From Collimonas sp. OK307 (GTDB lineage Bacteria; Pseudomonadota; Gammaproteobacteria; Burkholderiales; Burkholderiaceae_D), in contig NZ_FOQI01000005.1 of the NCBI RefSeq assembly GCF_900113705.1, forward strand, positions 1-64,000: 64,000 nucleotides of DNA, given 5' to 3'. Numbering within the stretch: position 1 is the stretch's first letter; each line of letters starts with the position of its first letter. A program made the position numbers and the translations under genes. The notes below the pieces were generated by a model. That model did not search any database. It worked only from the letters and a program-made list of their open reading frames with translations, and was not told the DNA's origin. Positions 18,482 through 29,162 of the stretch are shown in pieces.

Positions 18482-19666
18482 TCAGCGCCGGTCCAGCGCC
18501 TGGCTTTCGAGATATCGCCGGCGCTGAAAGAATACCAGCATGCCGACCACGATCAGCAGCATGCTACCCATCGTGAGCCAGAATCCGGCATTATTTTTCA
18601 GCAGCGGCATTTCGATAAAGTTCATGCCGAAAATCCCGGTGATCAGCGTCAACGGCATGAACAGCGCGGTAATCACGGTAAGTGTGCGCATGATTTCATT
18701 GGTGCGATGAGCGACTGCGGAAAAATGAATCTGCACCGCCGATTCAATCGATGACTCTAGCCGGCGCGCGTGATTCAACACCCGCGTGATGTGTTCCATC
18801 ACGTCATTGATGCGCACCAGGAGCAAATCCTTGGCGCGGCTGATTTCGATACCGTCGTCGATGTCGACGAAATAGTCGCGCAGCTCTTGCATGGCATCGT
18901 GCTGTTCTTCACACAGGTTTTCCAGCTTGCGTAATTCAATCCGCGCATCCAGTAGCGCCATCCAATCCTTGAACGGCTTGCGCGGATCCAGCAGCGCCCG
19001 TTGCCAGCGATCCAGTTGCGTTGTCAGCGGCTGGCGCAGGTCCAGGTATTGATCGACCATGGCGTTGATCAGGCGCAGCAACAAATCTTCCGGCGATGTC
19101 GGCGGTCTTGTCGAGTGCGGCGTTTTTTCAGGCTTGTCGCACAGATCGAGCAGACGCGTGCGCGCCGCATCGATGGTACGGCTATAGCGCTCATGCACCG
19201 TAACCAGCGCATGGTCCATGATCAGGAACGTTACCGGTTGTGTGGCTAACGCTCTCAATGCAGCGGGAATCCGCCGCTTGCCGTGTTCGCTTTCGGGTGT
19301 AGCAGCTGGTGGCGCAGTATTTGTATCGTCGGCATTCTGCGCATTGTTTTCAGCAGCGCGGGAATGACCATTGCCATTACCGTTCCCACCGCCGGCGCCG
19401 TTCAGCATCAACTTGCGAAATACCACCATGCCGTAATCCTGAGTCGAATCGAAATACGACGGGTGATTCGGATTGAGCGTATCCGTCATGTGCGGATCGT
19501 AGATCTGGACACCGGTAGCCAGGGCAATGGCATTACGCCAGGCTTCCGGATCGGCGGCTACTTCTTCATGGGTAGAGTCAATCCACAAGAAACCTTTGAC
19601 CGGTACGGTGTCGGGTATTTTCTTGCTTTGGCTAACCTGGTTGTCACTGATGAGAAAGATGTCCAT
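18482..19666 (-). CDS. CorA-family divalent cation transporter
   Basis: A 394-residue CorA-like protein for Mg2+ (possibly Co2+ or Zn2+) transport. A long soluble N-terminal domain is followed by two membrane helices at the C-terminus. The pore signature GMN is present in LITGIFGMNFIEMP. An insert near residues 95-125 is rich in Gly, Asn and Ala and is unusual, probably a flexible loop. The start overlaps the end of the upstream hydroxylase-family gene by 23 bases, so the two form an operon. ZntB is a possible alternative identity. Confidence 0.88.
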   Translation of the reverse strand: MDIFLISDNQVSQSKKIPDTVPVKGFLWIDSTHEEVAADPEAWRNAIALATGVQIYDPHMTDTLNPNHPSYFDSTQDYGMVVFRKLMLNGAGGGNGNGNGHSRAAENNAQNADDTNTAPPAATPESEHGKRRIPAALRALATQPVTFLIMDHALVTVHERYSRTIDAARTRLLDLCDKPEKTPHSTRPPTSPEDLLLRLINAMVDQYLDLRQPLTTQLDRWQRALLDPRKPFKDWMALLDARIELRKLENLCEEQHDAMQELRDYFVDIDDGIEISRAKDLLLVRINDVMEHITRVLNHARRLESSIESAVQIHFSAVAHRTNEIMRTLTVITALFMPLTLITGIFGMNFIEMPLLKNNAGFWLTMGSMLLIVVGMLVFFQRRRYLESQALDRR

Positions 19667-20900
19667 GCATTGTCGATAAGCGTTTAAATATAAGCCAGAG
19701 GGCGATCATCGAAACCAGCGATACGGTGATCACTGCGCCTTGCGCCAGCGGTGATAAGGATACCGCGCCGAACCAGACTTTGCCGATCACCACGCCGGCG
19801 CTGGTTGCCGCCAGGCGTAATGCTTCCAGCGCGATGTAGCGGGGCCGCGTCTCCATCAGGCCGCCGACAATCCAGAGCCCCGCCACCAGCCAGATGGCGT
19901 AAGCCAGCCCTTGCGGCCACTTCATGGCGACCTGTGCCGCCAGGAAGTGGGTGGTTACCAGCAACAGAATGATGAATTGCAACAAGCAATAGACCTGGGC
20001 GGCGCGACTTAGTTGCGGATGATACAGCGACCGGGCGATATCGAACGGCGCGCTTGGCCATTTTTCCGCAACATCGGCAGGGCGCCAGCCCGGCGCGGCA
20101 AACCAGACCCGCAACTTGTCCCCAAGGTTCCGCGTGCGCCAGGAATCCAGCCAAAGCACTTTGTACACTTCGAAATTGGCCCAGATCGGGTTCCAGCTGC
20201 GCAGCGGACTGCGGGTGCCGTAGACCACGGGATCCTGGTCACGTTCTTCGATGAAAGTACCGAACAGGCGATCCCACAGGATCAGGATGCCGCCGTAATT
20301 TTTATCCAGATAAATGTCGTTGACGCCGTGATGCACGCGATGGTTCGACGGTGTGACCAGCACCCGGTCGAGCCAGCCCAGCTTGCCTATCTGTTGCGTG
20401 TGGACCCAGAACTGATACAGCAGATCGATCAGCGCCAGCGCGGCAAATACTTCCACCGGATAGCCAAGGATGGCCAGCGGCACGTAGAAAATCCAGCCCA
20501 GCAGATAGCCGCTGCTGGTCTGGCGCAAAGCGGTGGAAAGATTGTAGTCTTCGCTTTGATGGTGCACCACATGGGCCGCCCACAAGACGTTGACTTCATG
20601 GCCGTAGCGATGCAGCCAGTAGTAGCAGAGATCGTAGAGCAGCAAGCCGGACAGCCAGACCCAGATGCTGTCGGCAGGCAGCTTGAATAGCCCGATATGG
20701 CTCACGAGCCAGGCGTATATGCCAACCCGCAGCACTTGCATGAAAACACCCGACACCTGGCTCAGCACGCCAAGGCTGATGCTATTGATGGCATCGTTGA
20801 GGCGGTAGGTGTTGCGTTGACGCAGCCGGCCGACAATCAGCTCGATGAATATCAGTAAAAAGAACACCGGCGTTGCCAGCGTGATTACCTTTTCTTGCAC
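19644..20900 (-). CDS. Sterol desaturase / fatty acid hydroxylase superfamily membrane protein
   Basis: A 418-residue polytopic membrane protein. The di-iron histidine boxes are visible: HRYGHEVNVLWAAHVVHH near residue 95-115 and SNHRVHHGVNDIYLDKNYGG near residue 185. More hydrophobic helices follow at the C-terminus. I chose the GTG at 20900 because AAGGAGACTGAC precedes it directly; a longer start at 20963 is possible. The substrate cannot be told from sequence (a lipid is likely). It overlaps the corA-like gene by 23 bases. Confidence 0.85.
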   Translation of the reverse strand: MQEKVITLATPVFFLLIFIELIVGRLRQRNTYRLNDAINSISLGVLSQVSGVFMQVLRVGIYAWLVSHIGLFKLPADSIWVWLSGLLLYDLCYYWLHRYGHEVNVLWAAHVVHHQSEDYNLSTALRQTSSGYLLGWIFYVPLAILGYPVEVFAALALIDLLYQFWVHTQQIGKLGWLDRVLVTPSNHRVHHGVNDIYLDKNYGGILILWDRLFGTFIEERDQDPVVYGTRSPLRSWNPIWANFEVYKVLWLDSWRTRNLGDKLRVWFAAPGWRPADVAEKWPSAPFDIARSLYHPQLSRAAQVYCLLQFIILLLVTTHFLAAQVAMKWPQGLAYAIWLVAGLWIVGGLMETRPRYIALEALRLAATSAGVVIGKVWFGAVSLSPLAQGAVITVSLVSMIALWLIFKRLSTMHGHLSHQ

Positions 20901-21010
20901 GTCAGTCTCCTTGTCGCCCGGAGGACGATCGATCGTTATGTGCTTGCATGGTAACCAATGCAAGCCGCATTTGGATTAGAGAGCGGTGTCTAGAAAATAG
21001 TAAACCACGG

Positions 21011-21034
21011 GCAAACAAAGCGCCCCAGGCGCCT
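21011..21034 (-). terminator. Terminator for hemB
   Basis: Read on the - strand: AGGCGCC-TGG-GGCGCTT followed by TGTTTG, a seven-bp stem with one G-U pair, ten bases past the hemB stop. The T-rich tail is short. Confidence 0.5.
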
Positions 21035-21044
21035 GAACGGTCTT

Positions 21045-22278
<1,234 letters not shown>

Positions 22279-22305
22279 ATGTTTAGTTTTATGTTTAGTT
22301 AATTA

Positions 22306-23034
22306 CTAAACTTGCTCTTCGTCGTCGCCTTCATCAGCGGCGCCAGATGAATCAGCTGCACTACCGGCCACGCTTGTCAGGCCAGCCAACTCCAGAATAC
22401 GATCATTGGCTTCTTCCAGCCCGCTGCGGTTCAGCGCAGAAAACAGTTGCGCGGTAAACGGCAGTTGCTGATTGTTTTCATCGACGTAACTCGCCAGGAA
22501 CGTGCGCGCCTGGCGCAGGGCGTTGGTTGCGTCATTGCGGTTGAGCTTGTCGGATTTGCTCAAGATGCAATGAATCGGCTTACCGGTAGGCGCAAACCAC
22601 TCCACCATCTGGACATCGAGTTCCGTGAACGGGCGGCGCGAGTCGACGATCAGGACCAGCGCGGCCAGCTGCTGGCGGCGGCGTACGTAATCGCCAAGCA
22701 ATTGCTGCCAGTGCAGCTTGGCCGAACCGGACACTTCAGCATAGCCGTAACCGGGCAAGTCGACCAGCAAGGCGCGAATTTCGTCGATCTTGGTCTCGTC
22801 CTTGCGATGCTGGGCGACGTGGGCGCCGCCTATGGAAAAGTAGTTGATATGCTGGGTGCGGCCGGGTGTTTTAGACGCGAAAGCCAGCTTTTTCTGATTG
22901 CACAAAAGGTTGATGGCGGTCGATTTGCCGGCGTTGGAACGGCCGGCAAAAGCGATCTCGGGGACTTGCAAAGTTGGCAAGTCTCGAAGATGATTAACCG
23001 TAGTAAAGAAGCGGGCTTGCCAAAGTAGGGACAT
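22306..23034 (-). CDS. engB: Ribosome biogenesis GTP-binding protein EngB (YihA/YsxC)
   Basis: A 242-residue GTPase needed for 50S subunit assembly. G1 is GRSNAGKS (residues 31-38), G3 is DLPGYG and G4 is SKSD. An acidic C-terminal tail ([11 protein letters not shown]) makes it slightly longer than the E. coli protein. It is divergent from the cytochrome c gene; the 198-base gap between them must hold both promoters, but I could not assign them. Confidence 0.96.
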   Translation of the reverse strand: MSLLWQARFFTTVNHLRDLPTLQVPEIAFAGRSNAGKSTAINLLCNQKKLAFASKTPGRTQHINYFSIGGAHVAQHRKDETKIDEIRALLVDLPGYGYAEVSGSAKLHWQQLLGDYVRRRQQLAALVLIVDSRRPFTELDVQMVEWFAPTGKPIHCILSKSDKLNRNDATNALRQARTFLASYVDENNQQLPFTAQLFSALNRSGLEEANDRILELAGLTSVAGSAADSSGAADEGDDEEQV

Positions 23035-23232
23035 GTGTTGAGCAGAAAATGCAGTAAGGGGGGCAAAAATGCCGGAAAGCTATTGTACAATAAGGGGTTA
23101 TGTACTGCTGTTCTGCTTAGCTTTGCCTTATACGCAATCGATAGCCTTTGGGAGCCAGGCGATCAATTGCTGGTGCTCAGCCGGTCAGCTTCGTCGCCAC
23201 CGAATTCTAAAATCAAGTCTCAGGGTGTTTGA

Positions 23233-23898
23233 ATGAACCGTGCGTTTTTTCCAGTAGTGACATCTTTCTTCGTTGCAGTGCTAGCATTTTCCTCCGTGGC
23301 CTATGCCTCGGATGCGCCAACCGCCGGGCCTGCCAAAGCGGATCCAGCCAAGGGCGAAGCACTGTATACCAATGGCGACGCAGCGCGCAACATTACCGCT
23401 TGCGTCTCTTGCCACGGTGCAGCCGGTGCTTCAACCATCAGCACCAACCCGAAACTGGGCGGCCAGCACTCTGCATACATCCACAAGCAATTGACCAATT
23501 TCCAAGGCGCCGACCGGAATAATCCGATCATGTCGCCACTGGCCAAGCTGTTGACCGACGATGAAATGAAAAACATCGCCGCTTATCTTGATGCGCAACC
23601 GGCCAAACCGGGTGCTGCCAAGAATAAGGATACGCTGGATCTGGGCAAAAAGATTTATCGCGGCGGGATTGCCGAAAAGAGCGTCCCGGCCTGTGCCGGT
23701 TGCCATAGCCCGAACGGCGCCGGCATTCCGGCCCAGTTTCCGCGCATCGGCGGCCAGCATCAGGACTACACCGTGGCTGAGCTGACCAATTTCCGCGACG
23801 GCGTTCGCAAGAACGGCCCGATGATGACGACAATCGCCAAGCGCATGTCTGATGATGAAATCAAAGCGGTAGCTGACTACATCGCCGGCCTGAAGTAA
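23233..23898 (+). CDS. Di-heme cytochrome c4-type protein
   Basis: A 221-residue exported protein with a signal peptide (cleavage near residue 25, AYA-SD) and two heme-binding sites, CVSCH (57-61) and CAGCH (154-158), each in a cytochrome c domain with candidate Met ligands (NPIMSPL, NGPMMTT). This two-domain build is that of cytochrome c4, an electron donor to terminal oxidases. The genes for its heme attachment system (resB, ccsA) lie immediately downstream. A cytochrome c553-like assignment is the alternative. Confidence 0.92.
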   Translation: MNRAFFPVVTSFFVAVLAFSSVAYASDAPTAGPAKADPAKGEALYTNGDAARNITACVSCHGAAGASTISTNPKLGGQHSAYIHKQLTNFQGADRNNPIMSPLAKLLTDDEMKNIAAYLDAQPAKPGAAKNKDTLDLGKKIYRGGIAEKSVPACAGCHSPNGAGIPAQFPRIGGQHQDYTVAELTNFRDGVRKNGPMMTTIAKRMSDDEIKAVADYIAGLK

Positions 23899-23925
23899 AA
23901 ATAATAATAATAAAACATGAATTCA

Positions 23926-23950
23926 GGGGTGGCCTAGGCCACCCCTTTTT
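23926..23950 (+). terminator. Intrinsic terminator after the cytochrome c gene
   Basis: GGGGTGGCCTAGGCCACCCC is a perfect palindrome followed by TTTTT. It lies only 24 bases before resB, so resB needs read-through or a promoter inside this gap. Confidence 0.85.
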
Positions 23951-23973
23951 CTTTTCAAAAAGATGAATTGGCT

Positions 23974-26160
23974 ATGAGCAAAAGTAACGACGAAATCAAG
24001 GACGGCGAAATTACGACGGCCGGCATACAGCTGAAAACCAGCCGGCGCTGGCTGGCGGATGCCGTTGAATTATTGTCATCGATGCGGTTCGCCATCAGCT
24101 TGCTGACGATTATCGCCATCGCCTCCGTGATCGGCACGGTGCTCAAGCAAAACGAACCGATGCCGAACTACGTCAACCAGTTCGGTCCGTTCTGGTTTGA
24201 AGTATTCGGCAAGCTGAGTTTGTACGCAGTGTATTCGTCCTGGTGGTTTTTGCTGATCATGACGTTCCTGGTGATTTCGACTTCATTGTGCATCGCCCGC
24301 AATGCGCCGAAGATGTTGAAGGACATGCGCAGCTGGCGCGAAAATGTGCGCGAACAATCGTTGCGCAATTTCCATCACAAGGCCGAGTGGAGATCAGCTA
24401 CGGCGCCCGCTGTGCTGACGCAGCAATTGGTGGCACGGATTGCCGCCAGGGGCTACAAGACCAAGCTGGTGGCCAAAGACGATGCCACCCTGATTACAGC
24501 CAAGCAAGGCGCCGCCAATAAATGGGGCTATATCTTCGCCCATAGCGCGATCGTGATCATCTGCGTCGGCGGTCTGCTGGACTCTGACATGCCGATCCGC
24601 GCGCAGCAATGGTTCTATGGCAAAACGCCGTTTAACGGCAACGGCATCATCGCCGACATCCAGGAAGAGCATCGTTTGGGACTGGGCAATCCTACCTTCC
24701 GCGGCAATACCCTGATTCCCGAAGGCTCCGCCAGCAGCACCGCCATCATTCCGCAAAAAGACGGCGTGATGATCCAGGACTTGCCGTTCACGATCCAGCT
24801 GAAAAAATTCATTATCGATTTTTATAGCACCGGCATGCCGAAGCTGTTCGCCAGTGAAGTCGTGATCCGGGATAACGCCGACGGTCATACTTTCCCGGCA
24901 ACCATCAAGGTTAACCAACCGCTGATTTACAAAGGCATCGCGGTCTATCAATCGAGTTTTGAGGACGGCGGCAGCAAACTCAAGCTGACGGCCTATCCAA
25001 TGGCCGGCAGCAGCGAAACCAGCTTTCCGGTGAAGGGCGAAGTCAACGGCACCACGCCGTTAGCCAACCCCGCATTAGCGAATAACGGTAATACCGACTA
25101 TACGATTGAATGGTCTGGTTTCCGCCCGTTTAACGTGGAGAATATGGCGCAATCGGGTGACGATTTGCGTGCAGTGACAAAGACCAGGAGCCTCAATCAA
25201 CGCTTGAGCGACGATTTGAGCAATCATCTTGGTAATGCGGCAAAAAGTGCCAACAAGAAAGATTTGAAGAATGTCGGTCCTAGCGTGCAATATAAATTGC
25301 GCGACAAGACCGGCCAGGCTCGCGAGTTCAGCAATTACATGCAATCGATCAAGGTCGACGATGCCTACGTATTCCTGGCCGGGGTGCGCGATACGCCAGA
25401 CGAGCCGTTCCGTTATTTGCGGATTCCCGCCGACGACGACGATTCGGTGCAAGAGTGGATGCGCATGCGGGCGGCCCTGCTGAATCCGGAATTGCGCGCG
25501 GCAGCGGCACATCGCTACGCGCAACGCGCGATTCCCGAAAGCCGCGAAGGCATCGCCGTCTTGCGCGTCCAGCTGGAGCAGTCGGCCTTGCGTGGCTTGT
25601 CCTTGTTTGCGGGCGACGGTAAGGAAGCTGCCGGAACAGCCGGAGGTGAGGCTGGATACATGGCAATTTCCAAATTTCTGGAGCAAGTACCGGCGCAGGA
25701 GCAGGAAAAGGCGGCAGACATCTTCATGAAGATCCTGAACGGCAGTATGTGGGACCTGTGGCAGGTTGCACGTGAGAAAGACGGATTGAAGGATCTGCCA
25801 GCCGATGACAAGCGTGCCCGCTTCTTGCAATTGAGTACCAATGCACTGTCGGATGCAAGCTTCTATAATGCGCCTGTATATCTGCAAATGACCGGTTTTG
25901 ACGAGATCAAGGCTTCGGTATTCCAGGTCACGCGTTCACCGGGCAAGAAGGTGGTGTATCTGGGTTGCCTGTTACTGGTGCTGGGCGTGTTTTCGATGTT
26001 GTATGTGCGTGAGCGCCGGTTGTGGGTCTGGATCCGCCCGGACAAGGATGCAGAAGGCCAGTCGCATGCGCTGATGGCGATGAGTTCGCAGCGCAAGACG
26101 ATGGACTTTGAAAAAGAATTTGAAGTGTTGAAAACACAATTAAAGCAGACGGAAGCATAG
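23974..26160 (+). CDS. resB: Cytochrome c biogenesis protein ResB (Ccs1), system II
   Basis: A 728-residue membrane protein that, with CcsA, forms the system II heme-handling and heme-ligation complex for c-type cytochromes. Three membrane helices are in the N-terminal third (LLSSMRFAISLLTIIAIASV at about 30, SSWWFLLIMTFLVISTSLCI at about 88, YIFAHSAIVIICVGGLLDS at about 180). A large periplasmic domain follows, then one C-terminal helix (VVYLGCLLLVLGVFSMLYV at about 655). The ATG at 23974 gives MSKSNDEIKDGE. It forms an operon with ccsA. Confidence 0.94.
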   Translation: MSKSNDEIKDGEITTAGIQLKTSRRWLADAVELLSSMRFAISLLTIIAIASVIGTVLKQNEPMPNYVNQFGPFWFEVFGKLSLYAVYSSWWFLLIMTFLVISTSLCIARNAPKMLKDMRSWRENVREQSLRNFHHKAEWRSATAPAVLTQQLVARIAARGYKTKLVAKDDATLITAKQGAANKWGYIFAHSAIVIICVGGLLDSDMPIRAQQWFYGKTPFNGNGIIADIQEEHRLGLGNPTFRGNTLIPEGSASSTAIIPQKDGVMIQDLPFTIQLKKFIIDFYSTGMPKLFASEVVIRDNADGHTFPATIKVNQPLIYKGIAVYQSSFEDGGSKLKLTAYPMAGSSETSFPVKGEVNGTTPLANPALANNGNTDYTIEWSGFRPFNVENMAQSGDDLRAVTKTRSLNQRLSDDLSNHLGNAAKSANKKDLKNVGPSVQYKLRDKTGQAREFSNYMQSIKVDDAYVFLAGVRDTPDEPFRYLRIPADDDDSVQEWMRMRAALLNPELRAAAAHRYAQRAIPESREGIAVLRVQLEQSALRGLSLFAGDGKEAAGTAGGEAGYMAISKFLEQVPAQEQEKAADIFMKILNGSMWDLWQVAREKDGLKDLPADDKRARFLQLSTNALSDASFYNAPVYLQMTGFDEIKASVFQVTRSPGKKVVYLGCLLLVLGVFSMLYVRERRLWVWIRPDKDAEGQSHALMAMSSQRKTMDFEKEFEVLKTQLKQTEA

Positions 26161-26194
26161 ATTCACGGCCGTACTGCAAGGCAAGCAAAGCAAG

Positions 26195-26228
26195 CGTTCC
26201 GTTGCGCCTCCGGCGCAGTAGCGGAACG
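26195..26228 (+). repeat. Inverted repeat just before ccsA
   Basis: CGTTCCG (26195-26201) pairs with CGGAACG (26222-26228) and an inner TGCGCC (26203-26208) pairs with GGCGCA (26212-26217), separated by a small internal loop. It lies in the 70-base resB-ccsA gap and ends about five bases before the ccsA ribosome-binding site, so it may limit translation of ccsA or stabilise the mRNA. Confidence 0.5.
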
Positions 26229-26242
26229 ACATGGAGATGATG

Positions 26243-27388
26243 ATGGAACTGTCGCAAACGTATTCCCCCCCTACCAGCTTTATCAAGCGCCTGTCCGCGA
26301 TCGACTGGCTGTTTGCCATCGCGCTGTTCGCCGCGTCGCTGTTCGCCCTGAACCGCTATGGCAGCCACATGGACTATTACGAAAAAGGCGTGCTGCTGTT
26401 AGCTGCGCCGACTTTTTCCTGGCTCGGCTGGCACTGGAAATCGGTGCGCTGGCTGATGGCTTTGCTGGCCGTGCTGTCGCTGTCGGCAATCGCCATGTAT
26501 GGCGGCGTGCTGGATATGTCGAACCAGAAATTTTTCCTCAAGTACCTGCTTTCCAGCCAGTCCGCGATCCTGTGGATGAGCACGCTGTTTTTCCTGTCGA
26601 CCTTGTTCTTCTGGGGCGGCTTGATCACGCGCTCCGATTTTGGCGCATCGATCGGTTCCAAGCTGTGCTGGGCTGCGGTGGTGATGGGCTTCACCGGCAT
26701 GCTGGTGCGCTGGTACGAGTCGTACCTGATCGGCGCCGATATCGGTCATATCCCTATTTCCAACCTGTATGAAGTATTCGTGCTGTTCAGCCTGATTACG
26801 GCCCTGTTCTACCTGTACTACGAACACCACTACCGTACCCGCCAGCTCGGCGCTTTCGTGTTGCTGGTGATCTCGGCTGCGGTCGGATTCCTGCTGTGGT
26901 ACATGGTGTCGCGCGACGCTGCTGAAATCCAGCCGCTGGTGCCGGCGCTGCAAAGCTGGTGGATGAAGATCCATGTGCCGGCCAACTTCATCGGCTACGG
27001 CACGTTTGCGTTGTCGGCGATGGTGGCGGTAGCGTATCTGCTGAAATCGCATGGCTACCTGGTTGATCGCCTGCCGACGCTGGAAGTACTGGATGATGTG
27101 ATGTACAAGGCGATCGCCGTCGGCTTCACCTTCTTCACCATCGCCACCATTCTCGGCGCGCTGTGGGCAGCAGAAGCGTGGGGCGGCTACTGGTCATGGG
27201 ATCCGAAGGAAACCTGGGCGCTGATCGTCTGGCTCAACTACGCGGCGTGGCTGCATATGCGCCTGATGAAGGGATTGCGCGGACGGGTCGGGGCATGGTG
27301 GGCGCTGATCGGCTTGCTGGTGACGACGTTTGCTTTCCTCGGCGTCAACATGTTCCTGTCGGGCCTGCATTCTTACGGAGAGCTGTAG
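26243..27388 (+). CDS. ccsA: Cytochrome c biogenesis protein CcsA (ResC-type), system II
   Basis: A 381-residue polytopic membrane protein of the heme-handling family. The tryptophan-rich heme-binding WWD region is WGGYWSWDPKETWALIVWLN near residue 312, with histidine ligands such as the one in MKIHVPANFIG. Four ATGs lie at 26231, 26237, 26240 and 26243. GGAG at 26233-26236 favours the last (MELSQTYSPP). With ResB it should export heme and attach it to the CxxCH sites of cytochromes such as the one upstream. Confidence 0.94.
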   Translation: MELSQTYSPPTSFIKRLSAIDWLFAIALFAASLFALNRYGSHMDYYEKGVLLLAAPTFSWLGWHWKSVRWLMALLAVLSLSAIAMYGGVLDMSNQKFFLKYLLSSQSAILWMSTLFFLSTLFFWGGLITRSDFGASIGSKLCWAAVVMGFTGMLVRWYESYLIGADIGHIPISNLYEVFVLFSLITALFYLYYEHHYRTRQLGAFVLLVISAAVGFLLWYMVSRDAAEIQPLVPALQSWWMKIHVPANFIGYGTFALSAMVAVAYLLKSHGYLVDRLPTLEVLDDVMYKAIAVGFTFFTIATILGALWAAEAWGGYWSWDPKETWALIVWLNYAAWLHMRLMKGLRGRVGAWWALIGLLVTTFAFLGVNMFLSGLHSYGEL

Positions 27389-27392
27389 ACTG

Positions 27393-28076
27393 ATGACAAA
27401 AGCGATGGCAGAAGCGATGGCAGCTGCAGGCCTGGTTCCAGTAGATTTGGTGATTTTCGATTGCGACGGCACGTTGGTTGATAGTGAAACTGTCGCCACC
27501 GATGTGATGGTCGCTTATCTGGCAGAGCTGGGCATGCCGTTGTCAGCCGAAGAAGCACTGTCGCGCTTCAAGGGCGGCAAGATGGCAGATTGCGTGACTG
27601 AACTGGAACAGATGTTCGGCCGGGCTTTGCCGGCTGATTTCACCAAGGTCCTGCGCGACCGCATCGCTCCCGTTTTGCACCAGCGCCTGCAACCGATCGA
27701 AGGTGCGCTGGAGCTGGTGAAATCGCTCAAGGTGCCGTTTTGCATGGCGTCCAACGGACCATTGCACCAGATTAAAGTATCGCTTAGCGTCACCGGCCTG
27801 TGGCCTTATTTCGAAGGCCGGATCTTCAGCGCCTACGAAGTCTCTTCGTGGAAGCCGGCGCCGGACCTGTTCCTGCATGCCGCCAAAACCATGGGTGTCG
27901 AACCTTCCCGTTGCGCTGTAGTCGAAGATAGCCTGCCCGGCGTGCAAGCCGGTGTTGCTGCCGGCATGCAGGTATTTGCGTTGCAGCCTGAGCAGGTTGA
28001 CGCGCAATTTCCCGCGCAGGCAAAAATTATTTCCCGATTGGCGGAGCTGCACGACCATATCAATATCGCCGGATAA
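27393..28076 (+). CDS. HAD-superfamily phosphatase (subfamily IA)
   Basis: A 227-residue HAD hydrolase. Motif I is FDCDGTLVDSE near residue 22, the motif III lysine is in SSWKPAPDLF, and motif IV is VVEDSLPGVQAG. The cap is of the helical type seen in phosphoglycolate phosphatases, beta-phosphoglucomutases and YieH-like proteins. The substrate cannot be read from the sequence. It starts four bases after ccsA, so it is probably cotranscribed; MAEAM at 27405 is an alternative start. Confidence 0.88.
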   Translation: MTKAMAEAMAAAGLVPVDLVIFDCDGTLVDSETVATDVMVAYLAELGMPLSAEEALSRFKGGKMADCVTELEQMFGRALPADFTKVLRDRIAPVLHQRLQPIEGALELVKSLKVPFCMASNGPLHQIKVSLSVTGLWPYFEGRIFSAYEVSSWKPAPDLFLHAAKTMGVEPSRCAVVEDSLPGVQAGVAAGMQVFALQPEQVDAQFPAQAKIISRLAELHDHINIAG

Positions 28077-28165
28077 AAACTGCGGCGATTTTTCTGCGGT
28101 CCCGTAAGGAATCGTCATCCTGAGCGACTAAGGGATTAGTTCTATCTACCTCACAGGAGAGCCGC

Positions 28166-29146
28166 ATGCCGCTGTATCGCCGCCCCAATGGAATCGATCT
28201 GCCGTTCGCTTCCGAAATTACTCCGCAAGAAATATTTGAATCCCGCCGCAGCTTTATCAGGCAAATTGCCGTAGGCGCAGTCGGCGCGGGTTCATTGCTG
28301 GAACTGACGACCGGCGATGCCTTCGCTCAAGCGGGCAGCGGGCAGAAACTCGCGGCAAAGGCCAACCCGGCTTATGTCGTGATGGACCAGGCGACGCCCT
28401 ATAAGGACGCCATCACCTACAATAATTTTTACGAGTTCGGCACCGAAAAATCCGATCCCGCCGAAAACGCCGGCAGCCTCAAGACGCGGCCCTGGACGAT
28501 AGCGATCGAAGGTGAAGTCAAGAAGCCGATGACGCTGGATATCGACAGCCTGCTGAAACTGGCGCCGCTGGAAGAACGTATCTATCGCCTGCGCTGCGTT
28601 GAAGGGTGGTCGATGGTGATTCCCTGGATTGGTTATTCCTTGTCAGAGCTGATCAAGAAAGTGGAGCCGACCGGCAACGCCAAATACGTAGAATTCACGA
28701 CCCTCGCCGATAACCGCCAGATGCCCGGTTTGCGCAGTCCGGTACTGGAATGGCCGTATGTCGAGGGCTTGCGCATGGATGAAGCAATGCATCCGCTGGC
28801 GTTGCTGACGGTGGGCATGTACGGCCAGGTATTACCGAATCAAAGCGGAGCGCCGGTGCGCATGGTGCTGCCCTGGAAATACGGTTTCAAATCCGCCAAG
28901 TCGATCGTCAAGATCCGCTTCGTCAAGGATCAGCCGCGGACGGCATGGAATATTACGGCGGCGCGCGAGTACGGGTTTTATTCGAATGTGAATCCGGACG
29001 TCGATCATCCGCGCTGGTCGCAGGCGACTGAACGCCGCATCGGCGAAGACGGCTTCTTCACCAAGAAGCGCAAGACCTTGATGTTCAACGGCTACAACGA
29101 GGTCGCCCCGCTGTACAGGGGCATGGACTTGAAGAAGTACTTCTAG
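28166..29146 (+). CDS. msrP: Periplasmic methionine sulfoxide reductase, molybdenum subunit MsrP (YedY)
   Basis: A 326-residue molybdoenzyme that repairs oxidised methionines in periplasmic proteins. A Tat signal is present ([17 protein letters not shown], residues 27-43), as expected for a cofactor-loaded enzyme. The cysteine that binds molybdenum is Cys144 ([12 protein letters not shown]). The C-terminal half shows the conserved [28 protein letters not shown] precedes the ATG. It is followed 16 bases later by its membrane partner msrQ. Confidence 0.96.
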   Translation: MPLYRRPNGIDLPFASEITPQEIFESRRSFIRQIAVGAVGAGSLLELTTGDAFAQAGSGQKLAAKANPAYVVMDQATPYKDAITYNNFYEFGTEKSDPAENAGSLKTRPWTIAIEGEVKKPMTLDIDSLLKLAPLEERIYRLRCVEGWSMVIPWIGYSLSELIKKVEPTGNAKYVEFTTLADNRQMPGLRSPVLEWPYVEGLRMDEAMHPLALLTVGMYGQVLPNQSGAPVRMVLPWKYGFKSAKSIVKIRFVKDQPRTAWNITAAREYGFYSNVNPDVDHPRWSQATERRIGEDGFFTKKRKTLMFNGYNEVAPLYRGMDLKKYF

Positions 29147-29162
29147 ATCTGGAATACGCAGC

